Shown here piece by piece: positions 51,802 through 60,216 of a stretch of 64,000 nt of DNA. The position numbers and the translations under genes were made by a program. The notes under the pieces were generated by a model. It ran no database searches and was not told the DNA's origin. It saw nothing but the letters and a program-made list of their open reading frames with translations. This DNA is from Lentisphaeria bacterium UBA1791 (lineage in GTDB: Bacteria; Verrucomicrobiota; Lentisphaeria; Victivallales; Victivallaceae): contig DCFZ01000055.1 of assembly GCA_002314455.1 (NCBI GenBank), positions 1 through 64,000 of the forward strand, read 5' to 3'. How positions within the stretch are numbered: the stretch's first letter is position 1; each line of letters starts with the position of its first letter.

Positions 51802-52925
51802 CTGACCGCGAAGCCGCCGTCGTCCTCAATCTGATTTCCGGCATCGGATTTGTCAAATTTACCGCATTGCGCAATTATTTCGGGTCGGCGGCTGCTGCTG
51901 CCAATCGTTCGTTTGCCGAATATTGCGAGGTTCCCGGCATCGGGGAAATGCTCGCCGGCAAACTTGCCGATTGCAACTGGCAGGAGTCGTTCGACCTCGA
52001 AGCCGATCTCGCCGACCGCGCCGGAGTTCGTCTCGTCACTTATTTCGATGAAAATTACCCGGAGTGTCTGCGTCAGCTTTTTGATCCGCCACTGGTCTTA
52101 TATGTGCGCGGCACGCTGGGGGAATTTCCCGACGCCGCCGTCGCCGTCGTCGGCACCCGCAAGACGACCGGCTACGGCAGACGCATGGCGCAGGCAATCT
52201 CGACCGATGCGGTGAATGCCGGATTTACGGTCGTTTCCGGACTTGCCTACGGCGTGGATACCGTCGCTCATCAGGCGGCGGTCGATGCCGGCGGACGCAC
52301 GGTCGCCGTGCTGGCGGGCGGCCTTTTACATGTGCATCCACAGGAGAATTTGCCGCTTGCCAACGCGATCATTGCGCACGGCGGCGCATTGATCAGCGAA
52401 TTCCCGATGGACTTCCCGGTGAGCCGCACCGGATTTCCGCGCCGCAACCGCATTGTTGCGGGGCTGGCGCGGGCGACGATCGTCGTCGAGGCAGGATTGC
52501 AAAGCGGCGCTCTGATCACGGCGAACCTTGCGCTTGAAAACGGCCGCGAAGTCTTTGCGGTGCCGGGGCAGGCGGACAATCCGCAAGCGGCAGGCTGTCA
52601 CCAATTGATCAAAAACGGCGCGGCACTGATCGAGCGTTTCGACGATGTTCTGGAAAATTTCGGCTTCGGCTTTCTGCCCGGCTTGGCACCCGGCGAAGCT
52701 GATGGCGATGCGCCCGACTACGACGCCAGCTCCTTTGCCGATCTGCCGGCAAATCAACGCCGGTTGATGGAGTTGCTCGACGGCGGCGATGCGTCGCTTG
52801 AGGAAATTCAGATGGCGCTCGACGGCGATATCGCGACGCTCCTCGGCGATCTGATGCAATTGGAAATGAAGTTCCTCGTCGAGCGCGGCGCCGATCTGCG
52901 TTACCGCGTCGTGCGCCGGGTGTAG
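51798..52925 (+). CDS. dprA: DNA-processing protein DprA
   Basis: Protects incoming single-stranded DNA and loads RecA during natural transformation. The 375-residue protein has an N-terminal SAM/HhH-like region (VPGIGEMLAGKLAD), the Rossmann-like core (VVGTRKTTGYGRRMAQ, SGLAYGVDTVAHQAA, FPRRNRIVAGLA, QSGALITANLALENGR, VFAVPG) and a C-terminal winged-helix region from about residue 315. Its 3' end overlaps the convergent hydE by 25 bases. The gene is common even in bacteria not known to be transformable. Confidence 0.94.
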   Translation: MTDREAAVVLNLISGIGFVKFTALRNYFGSAAAAANRSFAEYCEVPGIGEMLAGKLADCNWQESFDLEADLADRAGVRLVTYFDENYPECLRQLFDPPLVLYVRGTLGEFPDAAVAVVGTRKTTGYGRRMAQAISTDAVNAGFTVVSGLAYGVDTVAHQAAVDAGGRTVAVLAGGLLHVHPQENLPLANAIIAHGGALISEFPMDFPVSRTGFPRRNRIVAGLARATIVVEAGLQSGALITANLALENGREVFAVPGQADNPQAAGCHQLIKNGAALIERFDDVLENFGFGFLPGLAPGEADGDAPDYDASSFADLPANQRRLMELLDGGDASLEEIQMALDGDIATLLGDLMQLEMKFLVERGADLRYRVVRRV

Positions 52926-53986
52926 TGCAACGGCGTTCCGCTCTCAAAGTAGGCGATCTCCTCGCCGATCTCGCGCAGTGATTTTTCCAGACTTTGCCGC
53001 GTTGCGTCGGCATTTTCATCGGTGCCGGGCTTGTGATCGTAAAGCAAATAGTCCTTGCGGTGTGCAGTTTCCCCGACATTGGGCATGATGACGTTGGCGC
53101 CGGCGAGAATGCCGCGCTGCCGCCCGTCGAGAGGGGCGATCGCCTGCAGACTCGTCGCCGCGGCGATATTGACGTCGCGGAGCATCAACCGCGTCAACGC
53201 GATCATATTGAGCGCAAGTTCAAGCCGCTGACATTTTTCCTTTCCGGTATCGGGATGCGCCTGACCCATCGGCGTGTCGCCGTGAGCGAGGTAGGGCCCC
53301 ATGCCGATCATATCGAGATCCATGTCGCGGAAAAATTCAAGATCGTGTGCGAGATCGTCGAGCGTCTGCCCCGGAATGCCGATCATTACGCCGCTGCCGA
53401 CGGTGAAGCCGGCGCTCCGCAGATCATCGAGCGCCTGTTTGCGCAATTCGTAGCGTGACGCAGTATCGTGGATCTTGTGAAAAAGCACCGGGTTGGTCGA
53501 CTCGATCCGCAGTAAATAGCGGTCGGCGCCCGCCGCGCGCCAGCGCCGGTAAACGCCGATGCTCTCTTCGCCGCACGAAAGCGTGACGCCGAGGGCGGGG
53601 AAACGATGTTTGATCACCTCGACCAGACGCGCGACGCGATCGGTGAACGCGTCGTCGTTGCGCTCGCCGCTTTGCAGGACGACGGCGCCGTAGCCGTGGT
53701 CGGCGGCAAACTGTACGCCGGCAAGGATTTCGTCATCGTCCAGCGTGTAGCGGGTGACTTTGGCGTTGCTTTTGCGGATGCCGCAATAAAGACAGTCGCA
53801 TCGGCAGACGTTGGAAAATTCGATCAGTCCGCGCAGGAAGACGCGCGCGCCGACGATCTCGCGCTTGACGCGCAGCGCGGCACGGCGAAGTTCTTCAGCC
53901 GCATCGCCTTGTCGCGCAAGCAGTTGGGTGATCTCGTCGTGCCGGGGCATTCTGCCCCTTGAAATTTCTTCAATCAAGCAATCCAT
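52901..53986 (-). CDS. hydE: [FeFe] hydrogenase H-cluster radical SAM maturase HydE
   Basis: Radical SAM enzyme that helps build the diiron subcluster of [FeFe] hydrogenases. The 361-residue protein has NVCRCDCLYCGIRK, where the spacing CxxxCxxC binds the [4Fe-4S] cluster and CGIR is characteristic of HydE, then LQSGE, GIPGQTLDDLAHDLEF, and PNVGETAHRKDYLLYD at the C-terminus. BioB and PylB are relatives, but GIR and the C-terminal form favour HydE. hydF, hydG and a hydrogenase must lie elsewhere. It overlaps pepF by 17 bases. Confidence 0.88.
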   Translation of the reverse strand: MDCLIEEISRGRMPRHDEITQLLARQGDAAEELRRAALRVKREIVGARVFLRGLIEFSNVCRCDCLYCGIRKSNAKVTRYTLDDDEILAGVQFAADHGYGAVVLQSGERNDDAFTDRVARLVEVIKHRFPALGVTLSCGEESIGVYRRWRAAGADRYLLRIESTNPVLFHKIHDTASRYELRKQALDDLRSAGFTVGSGVMIGIPGQTLDDLAHDLEFFRDMDLDMIGMGPYLAHGDTPMGQAHPDTGKEKCQRLELALNMIALTRLMLRDVNIAAATSLQAIAPLDGRQRGILAGANVIMPNVGETAHRKDYLLYDHKPGTDENADATRQSLEKSLREIGEEIAYFESGTPLHYTRRTTR

Positions 53987-55763
53987 TGCCGGAAAATTCC
54001 AATTCCTTTTGCATGGCGTCGACGATTTCGCCGAAATAATCGAGCGCGGCGTGGACCGGCGCCGGCGTGGAAAGGTCGACCCCCGCGTCGCGCATGATGT
54101 CGAGCGCGTCTTTGGAACCGCCCGCCGAGAGGAAGCCGAAATAGCGATCGGTCTTACCCGAGAGGATGTCTTTTGCCAGCTTCAGCGCCGCGCTCATGCC
54201 CGTCGCGTATTTGTAGACGTAAAAGTCGTAATAGAAGTGGGGGATACGCGCCCACTCGAGCGCGATGAGACGACTCGGTTTGACCTCTGATCCGTAGTAG
54301 AGCCGGTTGAGCTTGAAATACTCTTTTTCCAGCAGATCGGCGGAAAGCGGCGTACCCTTTTCGCAGTGCGAATGGATCAACTCCTCAAATTCCGCAAACA
54401 TCGTCTGGCGGTAGATCGTGCCGCGGATCTCGTCGGCGAGGTGGCCGTACAAATAGGCGCAGAATTCGTGATCGTTGCGATTTTCCTTGAGGAGGTATTC
54501 AAAAAGCAGTGCTTCGTTGGTCGTGCTGGCGACTTCGGCGACGAAAATCTCGTAGTCGGCGTAGTGGTAGCTCTGGTGCGTGCGGCTGTAGTAGCTGTGG
54601 AGCGAATGCCCGAGTTCGTGCGCGAGCGTGAAAACGTCGTTGAGCGTGCCGTTGAAATTCAACAGCAAGTAGGGGTAGCTGTCGAAACAGCCGCTCGAGT
54701 AGGCGCCGGAGCGTTTCCCCTTGCGCTCGGGGGCGTCGATCCACCGTTCGGAAAAGGCGCGTTCGAGAATTTCGCCGTACTCCTTGCCGAGCGGAGCGAG
54801 CGCCGCCTTGACGAGTTTCGCCGCTTCATCAAAGGTATAGCGCTTGTTGCAAGCGGGCAACAGCGGATTGTAGATGTCGTACATGTCGAGCTTGTCGAGC
54901 TTCAACACCTTTTTGCGCAAGGTGATGTAGCGGTAAAAGGCGTCGAGGTGGCTGTGGACGGCTTCGATGAGGTTGTGGTAAACGTCGACCGGGATCGCAT
55001 CGCCGTCGAGCGCGGCGCTCAGCGCGGAATCGTAATGGCGCAGTTGCGCTTCGGCGACGTGGACTTTGACATTTCCTTCGAGCGTCGATGCAAAGGTATT
55101 GCGGAACTTCCGGTACGTCTTGTAGAGCTTCCCGAACGCCTTTTTGCGCACGTTGCGGTCGGCGGATTCAAGAAAGGTGAGGTAATTTCCGTGCGTGAGG
55201 GGGATCCGCTTGCCTTGCTCGTCGACACTCTTGGAAAAGTCGAGTTCCGCGTCGTTGAGGATCTCAAAGGTGTTGGACGAACTGCCGAGCGCGTCGGAAA
55301 GGACGCCGAGCATTTTTTCTTCCGGTTCGCTCAAGGAATGCTGTTTGCGCCGCAGGATGAAGCGGATCGTATATTCGTAGGGCTTGAGCGCTTTGTCCTG
55401 CAGGAACTTTTCGATCTTGTCGTTGTCGATGGCGAGCAGTTCCGGGTCGAACCACGCTTGCGTCGGTGCGAGCTTGGCAAGCAACGCCGAAACGCGGTCG
55501 ACTTTTGCGCGATTGGCGTTGATGAGCGTATTCTCGTCGCTTTTCAAATGGGCGAAGACGTAGACCTTTTCGACCAGCCGGTCGAAATCGTCGGAAGCTG
55601 AGATCGCCGCCGCCAGCATTTCGGGCGATTGGGCAAGCTTTCCGCGAAAAGCGAGGAATTTTTTCGCCAGCGGTTCAATACGGGCAAAATCCTTTTCCCA
55701 ACTTTCGGCGTCGGCATAAAGCGCCTCGAGGTTCCAGACAGGGAGATGGTTGTTGTCGTTCAT
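53970..55763 (-). CDS. pepF: Oligoendopeptidase F
   Basis: Zinc metallopeptidase of the M3 family, 597 residues. HELGHSLHSYY (about residue 387) supplies two His and the catalytic Glu; the third ligand is the Glu in VAEVASTTNEALL, 25 residues on. SDENTLINANRAKVDRV and RGTIYRQTMFAEFE are typical of the PepF group. Cytosolic, cutting peptides of roughly 7-17 residues. It follows an MFS transporter gene by nine bases, so peptide or muropeptide uptake followed by cleavage is plausible. Confidence 0.94.
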   Translation of the reverse strand: MNDNNHLPVWNLEALYADAESWEKDFARIEPLAKKFLAFRGKLAQSPEMLAAAISASDDFDRLVEKVYVFAHLKSDENTLINANRAKVDRVSALLAKLAPTQAWFDPELLAIDNDKIEKFLQDKALKPYEYTIRFILRRKQHSLSEPEEKMLGVLSDALGSSSNTFEILNDAELDFSKSVDEQGKRIPLTHGNYLTFLESADRNVRKKAFGKLYKTYRKFRNTFASTLEGNVKVHVAEAQLRHYDSALSAALDGDAIPVDVYHNLIEAVHSHLDAFYRYITLRKKVLKLDKLDMYDIYNPLLPACNKRYTFDEAAKLVKAALAPLGKEYGEILERAFSERWIDAPERKGKRSGAYSSGCFDSYPYLLLNFNGTLNDVFTLAHELGHSLHSYYSRTHQSYHYADYEIFVAEVASTTNEALLFEYLLKENRNDHEFCAYLYGHLADEIRGTIYRQTMFAEFEELIHSHCEKGTPLSADLLEKEYFKLNRLYYGSEVKPSRLIALEWARIPHFYYDFYVYKYATGMSAALKLAKDILSGKTDRYFGFLSAGGSKDALDIMRDAGVDLSTPAPVHAALDYFGEIVDAMQKELEFSGNGLLD

Positions 55764-55772
55764 ACAGAGATC

Positions 55773-57050
55773 CTATTTTGAGTGGTTTTGTTTCCCGAAA
55801 GATTCAGGCAAATAGCGACAGACGACAATCGTCACAGCAAAACTTGCGAACGTCGCCACCGTCACCCAGAGGAAAAAGAGCTGATATTTCCCGAGCGCCG
55901 GCAGATAATGCGGCAACGAAACGAGAATCTTGCCGGAAACGACGCCCGGCAACCGCAGGCCGAGGATCATCAGACAAGTGAGATACGAAAAGATCGTCGT
56001 CTGAAATCTGCCGCATTTCCCTGCAAGATAAAGCATCAGCAACATATAGCCCGAGAAGCCGAAGCCGTAACCGAATTGTTCGACGGAAATGATCGTCGCC
56101 TGCAATCCCGGATGGCGGACGGGGAAAAACGCCCAGAGCAAATAGAGCAAATCGGGCACGTTGAGCAAAAGCGCCATCGGGAAAAGCGTTTTCTTGAGCC
56201 CCCAGTGCGCCGCCGCCCAGCCGCCCGCTACGCCGCCTGCGAGCATCGCCGCCACCGCGTAGACGCCGTTGAAAAAGCTGTAGCGCGATAACGTCATTGC
56301 GCCGCCGTCGGGCGCGAGCAAAAAGAGTTTGCCGACGATCACAAGTTGCGCTTCCGCAAAACGGTAAAAGAGGAGAAAGAGCAAAAATGCCCCGAGATGC
56401 GGCAGTTTGCCCAAAAATTTGACCGCTTCAAGCCAACTTTGTGCGGCACGCGCTTCCAGTTGCCGCTCTTTGGGCAAAGCGAAAATATGCCAGACGGCGA
56501 GGAGGAAAAAGACGGTCGCCCCGAGTGCAAACGCTTGTTGCCACGGAGAAAATCCGTGGAAAGTTTTCGTATTGGCGACAAAGATCAGCAATCCCCCGTT
56601 GGCGAGGATCATCGCCGCGCGGTAGCAGACGCTGCGCCAGCCGGAGTAAACGGCCTGTTGATGGCTGTCGAGCGCGACGAGGTAAAAGCCGTCGGCGGCA
56701 ATGTCGTGCGTCGCTGAAAAGAACGCTCCGGCAAGCAGAAGATAAAAGAGCGCTTGAGGCAGTGGATCCAGCAACAACACCGCGGCGCCGAAAGCAAGGC
56801 AAAGCGCGAACTGCATTGCAATGATCCACTTTTTCTTGGTTGCCGTACAGTCGATGAGCGACGACCAGAGCGGCTTGAAAACCCATGGAAAACCGAGGAT
56901 GCTGACATTGCGGGCGATTGTTTCGGGGGCTTCACCCAGCGCGGCAAAGAGGACGACGGCGACTTCGCAGATGATCGCCGCCGGCACCCCCTCCGCAAAA
57001 TAGAGCGAAAAGATCCACGAGGGGAAACACTTGTTGATGGATTTCGGCAT
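55773..57050 (-). CDS. MFS transporter (AmpG/PAT-like)
   Basis: Inner-membrane protein of 425 residues with about twelve helices. SLYFAEGVPAAIICEVAVVL near the N-terminus and SATHDIAADGFYLVAL in the first half recall the AmpG and acetyl-CoA (PAT) transporter group, where helix 1 has FxxGxPxG and helix 4 DIAxDG. AmpG imports muropeptides, which would suit the following peptidase gene, but the substrate is not certain. A guaA terminator separates it from upstream transcription; I could not place its own promoter. Confidence 0.82.
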   Translation of the reverse strand: MPKSINKCFPSWIFSLYFAEGVPAAIICEVAVVLFAALGEAPETIARNVSILGFPWVFKPLWSSLIDCTATKKKWIIAMQFALCLAFGAAVLLLDPLPQALFYLLLAGAFFSATHDIAADGFYLVALDSHQQAVYSGWRSVCYRAAMILANGGLLIFVANTKTFHGFSPWQQAFALGATVFFLLAVWHIFALPKERQLEARAAQSWLEAVKFLGKLPHLGAFLLFLLFYRFAEAQLVIVGKLFLLAPDGGAMTLSRYSFFNGVYAVAAMLAGGVAGGWAAAHWGLKKTLFPMALLLNVPDLLYLLWAFFPVRHPGLQATIISVEQFGYGFGFSGYMLLMLYLAGKCGRFQTTIFSYLTCLMILGLRLPGVVSGKILVSLPHYLPALGKYQLFFLWVTVATFASFAVTIVVCRYLPESFGKQNHSK

Positions 57051-57065
57051 TTTTTATCCTCTTGA

Positions 57066-57107
57066 AATAAAAACGCGGTTCCCTCAAAAATTCAGGGAAA
57101 CCGCGTT
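57066..57107 (-). terminator. Rho-independent terminator after guaA
   Basis: On the minus strand, AACGCGGTTTCCCT (57107-57094) pairs with AGGGAACCGCGTT (57084-57072) with a single bulged base, followed by a T-rich run that reaches about 57066. Confidence 0.85.
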
Positions 57108-57130
57108 GGATTGCAACTTTGTAAAAAGTT

Positions 57131-58114
57131 TTATTCCCACTCAATCGTCGCGGGGCCCTTGGGGCTCAGATCGTAGAGCACGCGGCAGACACCCGGCACT
57201 TCGGCGAGAATCCGGTCGGTGATCTTCTTGAGGAGCGCCCAGTCGAGTTCCGGCACGGTCGCCGACATCGCGTCGACGGTGTTGACGGCGCGGATGATGA
57301 CCGGCCAGTCGAAAACGCGCTTGCCGTCGCGGACGCCGGTCGAGCGGTAATCGGGCACGACCGTAAAGAACTGCCAGACTTTGCCGACCAAACCGGCATT
57401 GGCGAATTCTTCGCGCAGGATCGCGTCGGCTTCGCGCAACGCGTTGAGGCGGTCGCGGGTGATCGCACCGGTGCAGCGGACGCCGAGACCGGGGCCCGGG
57501 AAGGGCTGACGGTTGACCATCGAGTCGGGCAGACCGAGGGCGGCGCCGACGACGCGGACTTCATCCTTGAAGAGCAGTTTGACGGGCTCGACCAACTGGA
57601 ATTTGAGATCTTCCGGCAAACCGCCGACGTTGTGGTGCGCCTTGACGCCGTGGCTTTCGAGGATGTCGGGGTAGATCGTCCCCTGCGCGAGGAAGTCGAT
57701 GTTTTCCAGTTTGCGCGCTTCTTCTTCGAAGACGCGGATGAATTCGCCGCCGATGACCTTGCGCTTGGCTTCGGGTTCGGCAACGCCCGCGAGTTTGTCG
57801 AGGAAACGGTCGGTCGCATCGACGTAGATCAGATTCGCCGCCATCTGGTTGCGGAAAACTTCGATGACCTGTTCGCTTTCGCCTTTGCGCATCAGACCGT
57901 GATTGACGTGAACGCAGACGAGCTGTTTGCCGATCGCCTTGACGAGCAACGCCGCGACGACGCTGCTGTCGACACCGCCGGAAAGCGCGAGCAACACCTT
58001 GCCCGTGCCGACTTGAGCGCGCACTTTGGCGATCTCTTCGGCAATGAATTTTTCAGCGAGTTCGCGGGTGTTGATCCGCTTCATATCAGCCGGTCTCACA
58101 TTTTCATCGATCAT
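57131..58114 (-). CDS. guaA: GMP synthase ATPase (PP-loop) subunit, no glutaminase domain
   Basis: Adenylates XMP and aminates it to GMP. At 327 residues it holds only the ATP pyrophosphatase and dimerisation domains: ALSGGVDSSVVAAL (PP-loop), HVNHGLMRKGE, GTIYPDILES, FPGPGLGVRCTG, and the C-terminal PKGPATIEWE. The class I glutaminase domain that makes bacterial GuaA about 510-525 residues is absent and no separate one is adjacent, as in archaeal two-subunit GMP synthases. Start at 58114 follows AAGGAA; an internal ATG at 58084 is possible. Confidence 0.93.
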   Translation of the reverse strand: MIDENVRPADMKRINTRELAEKFIAEEIAKVRAQVGTGKVLLALSGGVDSSVVAALLVKAIGKQLVCVHVNHGLMRKGESEQVIEVFRNQMAANLIYVDATDRFLDKLAGVAEPEAKRKVIGGEFIRVFEEEARKLENIDFLAQGTIYPDILESHGVKAHHNVGGLPEDLKFQLVEPVKLLFKDEVRVVGAALGLPDSMVNRQPFPGPGLGVRCTGAITRDRLNALREADAILREEFANAGLVGKVWQFFTVVPDYRSTGVRDGKRVFDWPVIIRAVNTVDAMSATVPELDWALLKKITDRILAEVPGVCRVLYDLSPKGPATIEWE

Positions 58115-58144
58115 AGTGAAATTCCTTTATTTTGTTGTTGTTTT

Positions 58145-58173
58145 AATATAACAAAAAAGGAGCGATTTGTCAA
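58145..58173 (-). promoter_or_regulatory. Perfect-consensus sigma-70 type promoter of guaA
   Basis: Minus strand: TTGACA (58168-58173), 17-base spacer, TATATT (58145-58150), 30 bases before the guaA start. The strongest promoter match in the window. Confidence 0.88.
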
Positions 58174-58267
58174 TCGAAACCCGAAAAAAATCTACAAAAA
58201 AACGTGTTAAAAATATAAAAAGGTAATTTAGTAAGGAAATTTTGCCGTCTTCTTTGGGGCGGCGTTC

Positions 58268-58297
58268 AAAAAGAAAAAAGCACGAAACGTTATCGTG
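58268..58297 (-). terminator. Rho-independent terminator after ung
   Basis: On the minus strand CACGA (58297-58293) pairs with TCGTG (58285-58281), followed by CTTTTTTCTTTTT (58280-58268). The hairpin includes the ung stop codon. It ends the long minus-strand operon coming from beyond 64000. Confidence 0.65.
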
Positions 58298-58943
58298 TCC
58301 AGCGCCACGGCGCGAGAAACTTTTCCGACTGCGAAAAGGGGGCGCTGCCGAAAAAACCGCGGTGGGCGGAAAGGGGCGACGGGTGGGGCGCGGCAAGGAT
58401 CAGGTGGTCGCGATCTTGCGCGATCAGCTCTTTTTTGCCGATGGCGAAATTGCCCCAGAGGATGAAAACCTTGTGACGCTCCTTTTGCGCGATGGCGCGC
58501 ACGATCGCGTCGGTGAACTTTTCCCAGTGGAGCTTGCGGTGGCTGCCCGGTTGATTTTGCCGCACGGAAAGCACGCTGTTGAGCAACAAAACGCCATTTT
58601 TCGCCCACGGCGCAAGATCGGTCGAAGCGGGGCAGGGCACGCCGAGGTCGCGGCTGTATTCCTGAAAGATGTTGCGAAGCGACGGGGGCGTTTTGACGCC
58701 GTCGGGCACGGAAAACGCGAGTCCCTGCGCTTCGCCCGGGTTGTGATAGGGGTCCTGCCCGATGATGACGACTTGGATTGCCTGCGGCGGCGTCAATTCG
58801 AGCGCGTGAAACAGCGCGCCGCGCGGCGGGTAGACCGTCTGCGTTTCGCGTTCGGCTTCGACGCCCGCGAGGATCCGGTCAAGATGCGCAAAGTCGGCGA
58901 AGCCGTCGAGATAGCTTTTCCAGGCGTCGGGCAAAAAATCCAT
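58290..58943 (-). CDS. ung: Uracil-DNA glycosylase (family 1)
   Basis: Removes uracil from DNA. The 217-residue protein has GQDPYHNPGEAQGLAFSV (water-activating loop with the catalytic Asp), NSVLSVRQNQPGSH, and APHPSPLSAHRGFFG with the minor-groove His loop. It lies five bases after the epimerase-like gene and is the last gene of the operon. The region between it and the guaA promoter (58174-58267) is AT-rich and holds only the terminator tail. Confidence 0.96.
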   Translation of the reverse strand: MDFLPDAWKSYLDGFADFAHLDRILAGVEAERETQTVYPPRGALFHALELTPPQAIQVVIIGQDPYHNPGEAQGLAFSVPDGVKTPPSLRNIFQEYSRDLGVPCPASTDLAPWAKNGVLLLNSVLSVRQNQPGSHRKLHWEKFTDAIVRAIAQKERHKVFILWGNFAIGKKELIAQDRDHLILAAPHPSPLSAHRGFFGSAPFSQSEKFLAPWRWTR

Positions 58944-58948
58944 CGCGC

Positions 58949-59956
58949 TTAAAGTTCCGAGATCGAAACGCGCACCTTTGAGGTGATGCTTTCGCCGGGC
59001 GCAAGCATCGGCAAGATCCCCTTGGCGGCGTTTGCCGCCTGACCTTCGGGAAGGCAGTTCGCCGGTTCAAGACCGAGGACGTATTCGCCTTGCCCCATCA
59101 TTTTCCACTCGATGAGATAGGGCAACTCTTTGGTGCGGTAGCTGACGCGAAGTTTCCGTTTGCTGTCGTAATTGACGAGTTCGATCGCGGCGAAGCCGTC
59201 GGCGTCCGCCGGGATCTTGTGATAAAAGACCTGTTCCGTGAAACCGGCTTGCGGCGCTTCCATATACTGCCACGCCTTGAGCCCCGCTTGGGCAACGGCG
59301 TTTTGCGGCACGACTTCGTGCTCCGGCGCTTCGAGCGTCGCGCCAAAGGAAACGAGCGGCCAGCCGAAATTCATGTGCAGCAACAGCATGTAAGGCGATT
59401 GGCGGAAACCGTCGTTGGTGACGGAGTTTTCGATCTCGATCGTATTGTCGCCGTAGGCGGTTGTGATCGTGCGGCGCAACAGCAGATTTTCGCCGAAAAC
59501 GCGCGCGTGGCGCGCCGTGCCGGAAACGGTCAAAACATAGCGGCCGTTTTCCCACTTGGCGGAAGTGCTCAAATCGGAAACCGGCGTGTGCGAGATCCTG
59601 CCGTGGAGCCCGTGGCTTTCGCCGTTGACTTCGCCGGGACCGCCGACGTTGAGAAGCCCCGCGGTTGTCAGCATGCCGCCGCCCCAGGTGCGGAGCCACT
59701 CGAAGCCCTGCGCGTCGTAAAAGGCGGGGCTGGCGCTGCCGTCGTTGGGGAGCCAGACGAAATTCTGCCCAGAAAAGCTTGCTTCGCCGATGTCGAGCGC
59801 GCGGTCGGGGTAAACGCAGAAATGCAAGCCGCTGCCGTTGTCGACGTCGACGAGCCGCATGCCTCTGCCGGGGCCTTCGGCGATTTCCAGTTGACGGATG
59901 GCGGCAAGTTGACGCAACGAGCCGAGCGCGGGACGGTCACTTTCGGTATAGCTCAT
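58949..59956 (-). CDS. DUF4432/aldose 1-epimerase-like protein
   Basis: Galactose-mutarotase-fold protein of 335 residues in the DUF4432 group. VYPDRALDIGEASFSGQNF near residue 50, the segment ESHGLHGRISHTP (His-containing), LLHMNFGWPLV and LGLEPANCLPEG near the C-terminus are its hallmarks. These proteins probably bind or mutarotate a sugar, but the substrate is not established. Its start overlaps the chorismate mutase stop by four bases, in an operon with nagA. Confidence 0.85.
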   Translation of the reverse strand: MSYTESDRPALGSLRQLAAIRQLEIAEGPGRGMRLVDVDNGSGLHFCVYPDRALDIGEASFSGQNFVWLPNDGSASPAFYDAQGFEWLRTWGGGMLTTAGLLNVGGPGEVNGESHGLHGRISHTPVSDLSTSAKWENGRYVLTVSGTARHARVFGENLLLRRTITTAYGDNTIEIENSVTNDGFRQSPYMLLLHMNFGWPLVSFGATLEAPEHEVVPQNAVAQAGLKAWQYMEAPQAGFTEQVFYHKIPADADGFAAIELVNYDSKRKLRVSYRTKELPYLIEWKMMGQGEYVLGLEPANCLPEGQAANAAKGILPMLAPGESITSKVRVSISEL

Positions 59957-60216
59957 AAATCCTCCTGAATTTTGCGGGAAGCCGCCAAAATGGCGCGGTA
60001 AATGTCAAGTATTTGCGCTTCGGGGATCACCCCGCTGTTGAGTTGCGCGATTTTTTGGAGCAACAATTCTTCGCGCGCCGCATCCAGGACGGGCAGCGCG
60101 CGTTCTTTTTTATAAAGCCCGATCTCGCGGGAAAGCGCGCAACGCTCTTGGAGCGCGGCGACGATTTCGCGGTCGACGCGATCGATCTCGACGCGCAGTT
60201 GCGGCAGATCTTTCAT
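59953..60216 (-). CDS. Chorismate mutase, AroQ class, single domain
   Basis: Converts chorismate to prephenate for phenylalanine and tyrosine. The 87-residue helical protein shows LRVEIDRVDREIVAALQERC (helix 1 with its Arg and Asp), IGLYKKERALPVLD (Lys and Asp) and a final helix with ILDIYRAIL. Prephenate dehydratase is not fused. The ATG at 60216 overlaps the methyltransferase end. Upstream of it the frame is only shadow of that gene. Confidence 0.87.
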   Translation of the reverse strand: MKDLPQLRVEIDRVDREIVAALQERCALSREIGLYKKERALPVLDAAREELLLQKIAQLNSGVIPEAQILDIYRAILAASRKIQEDL

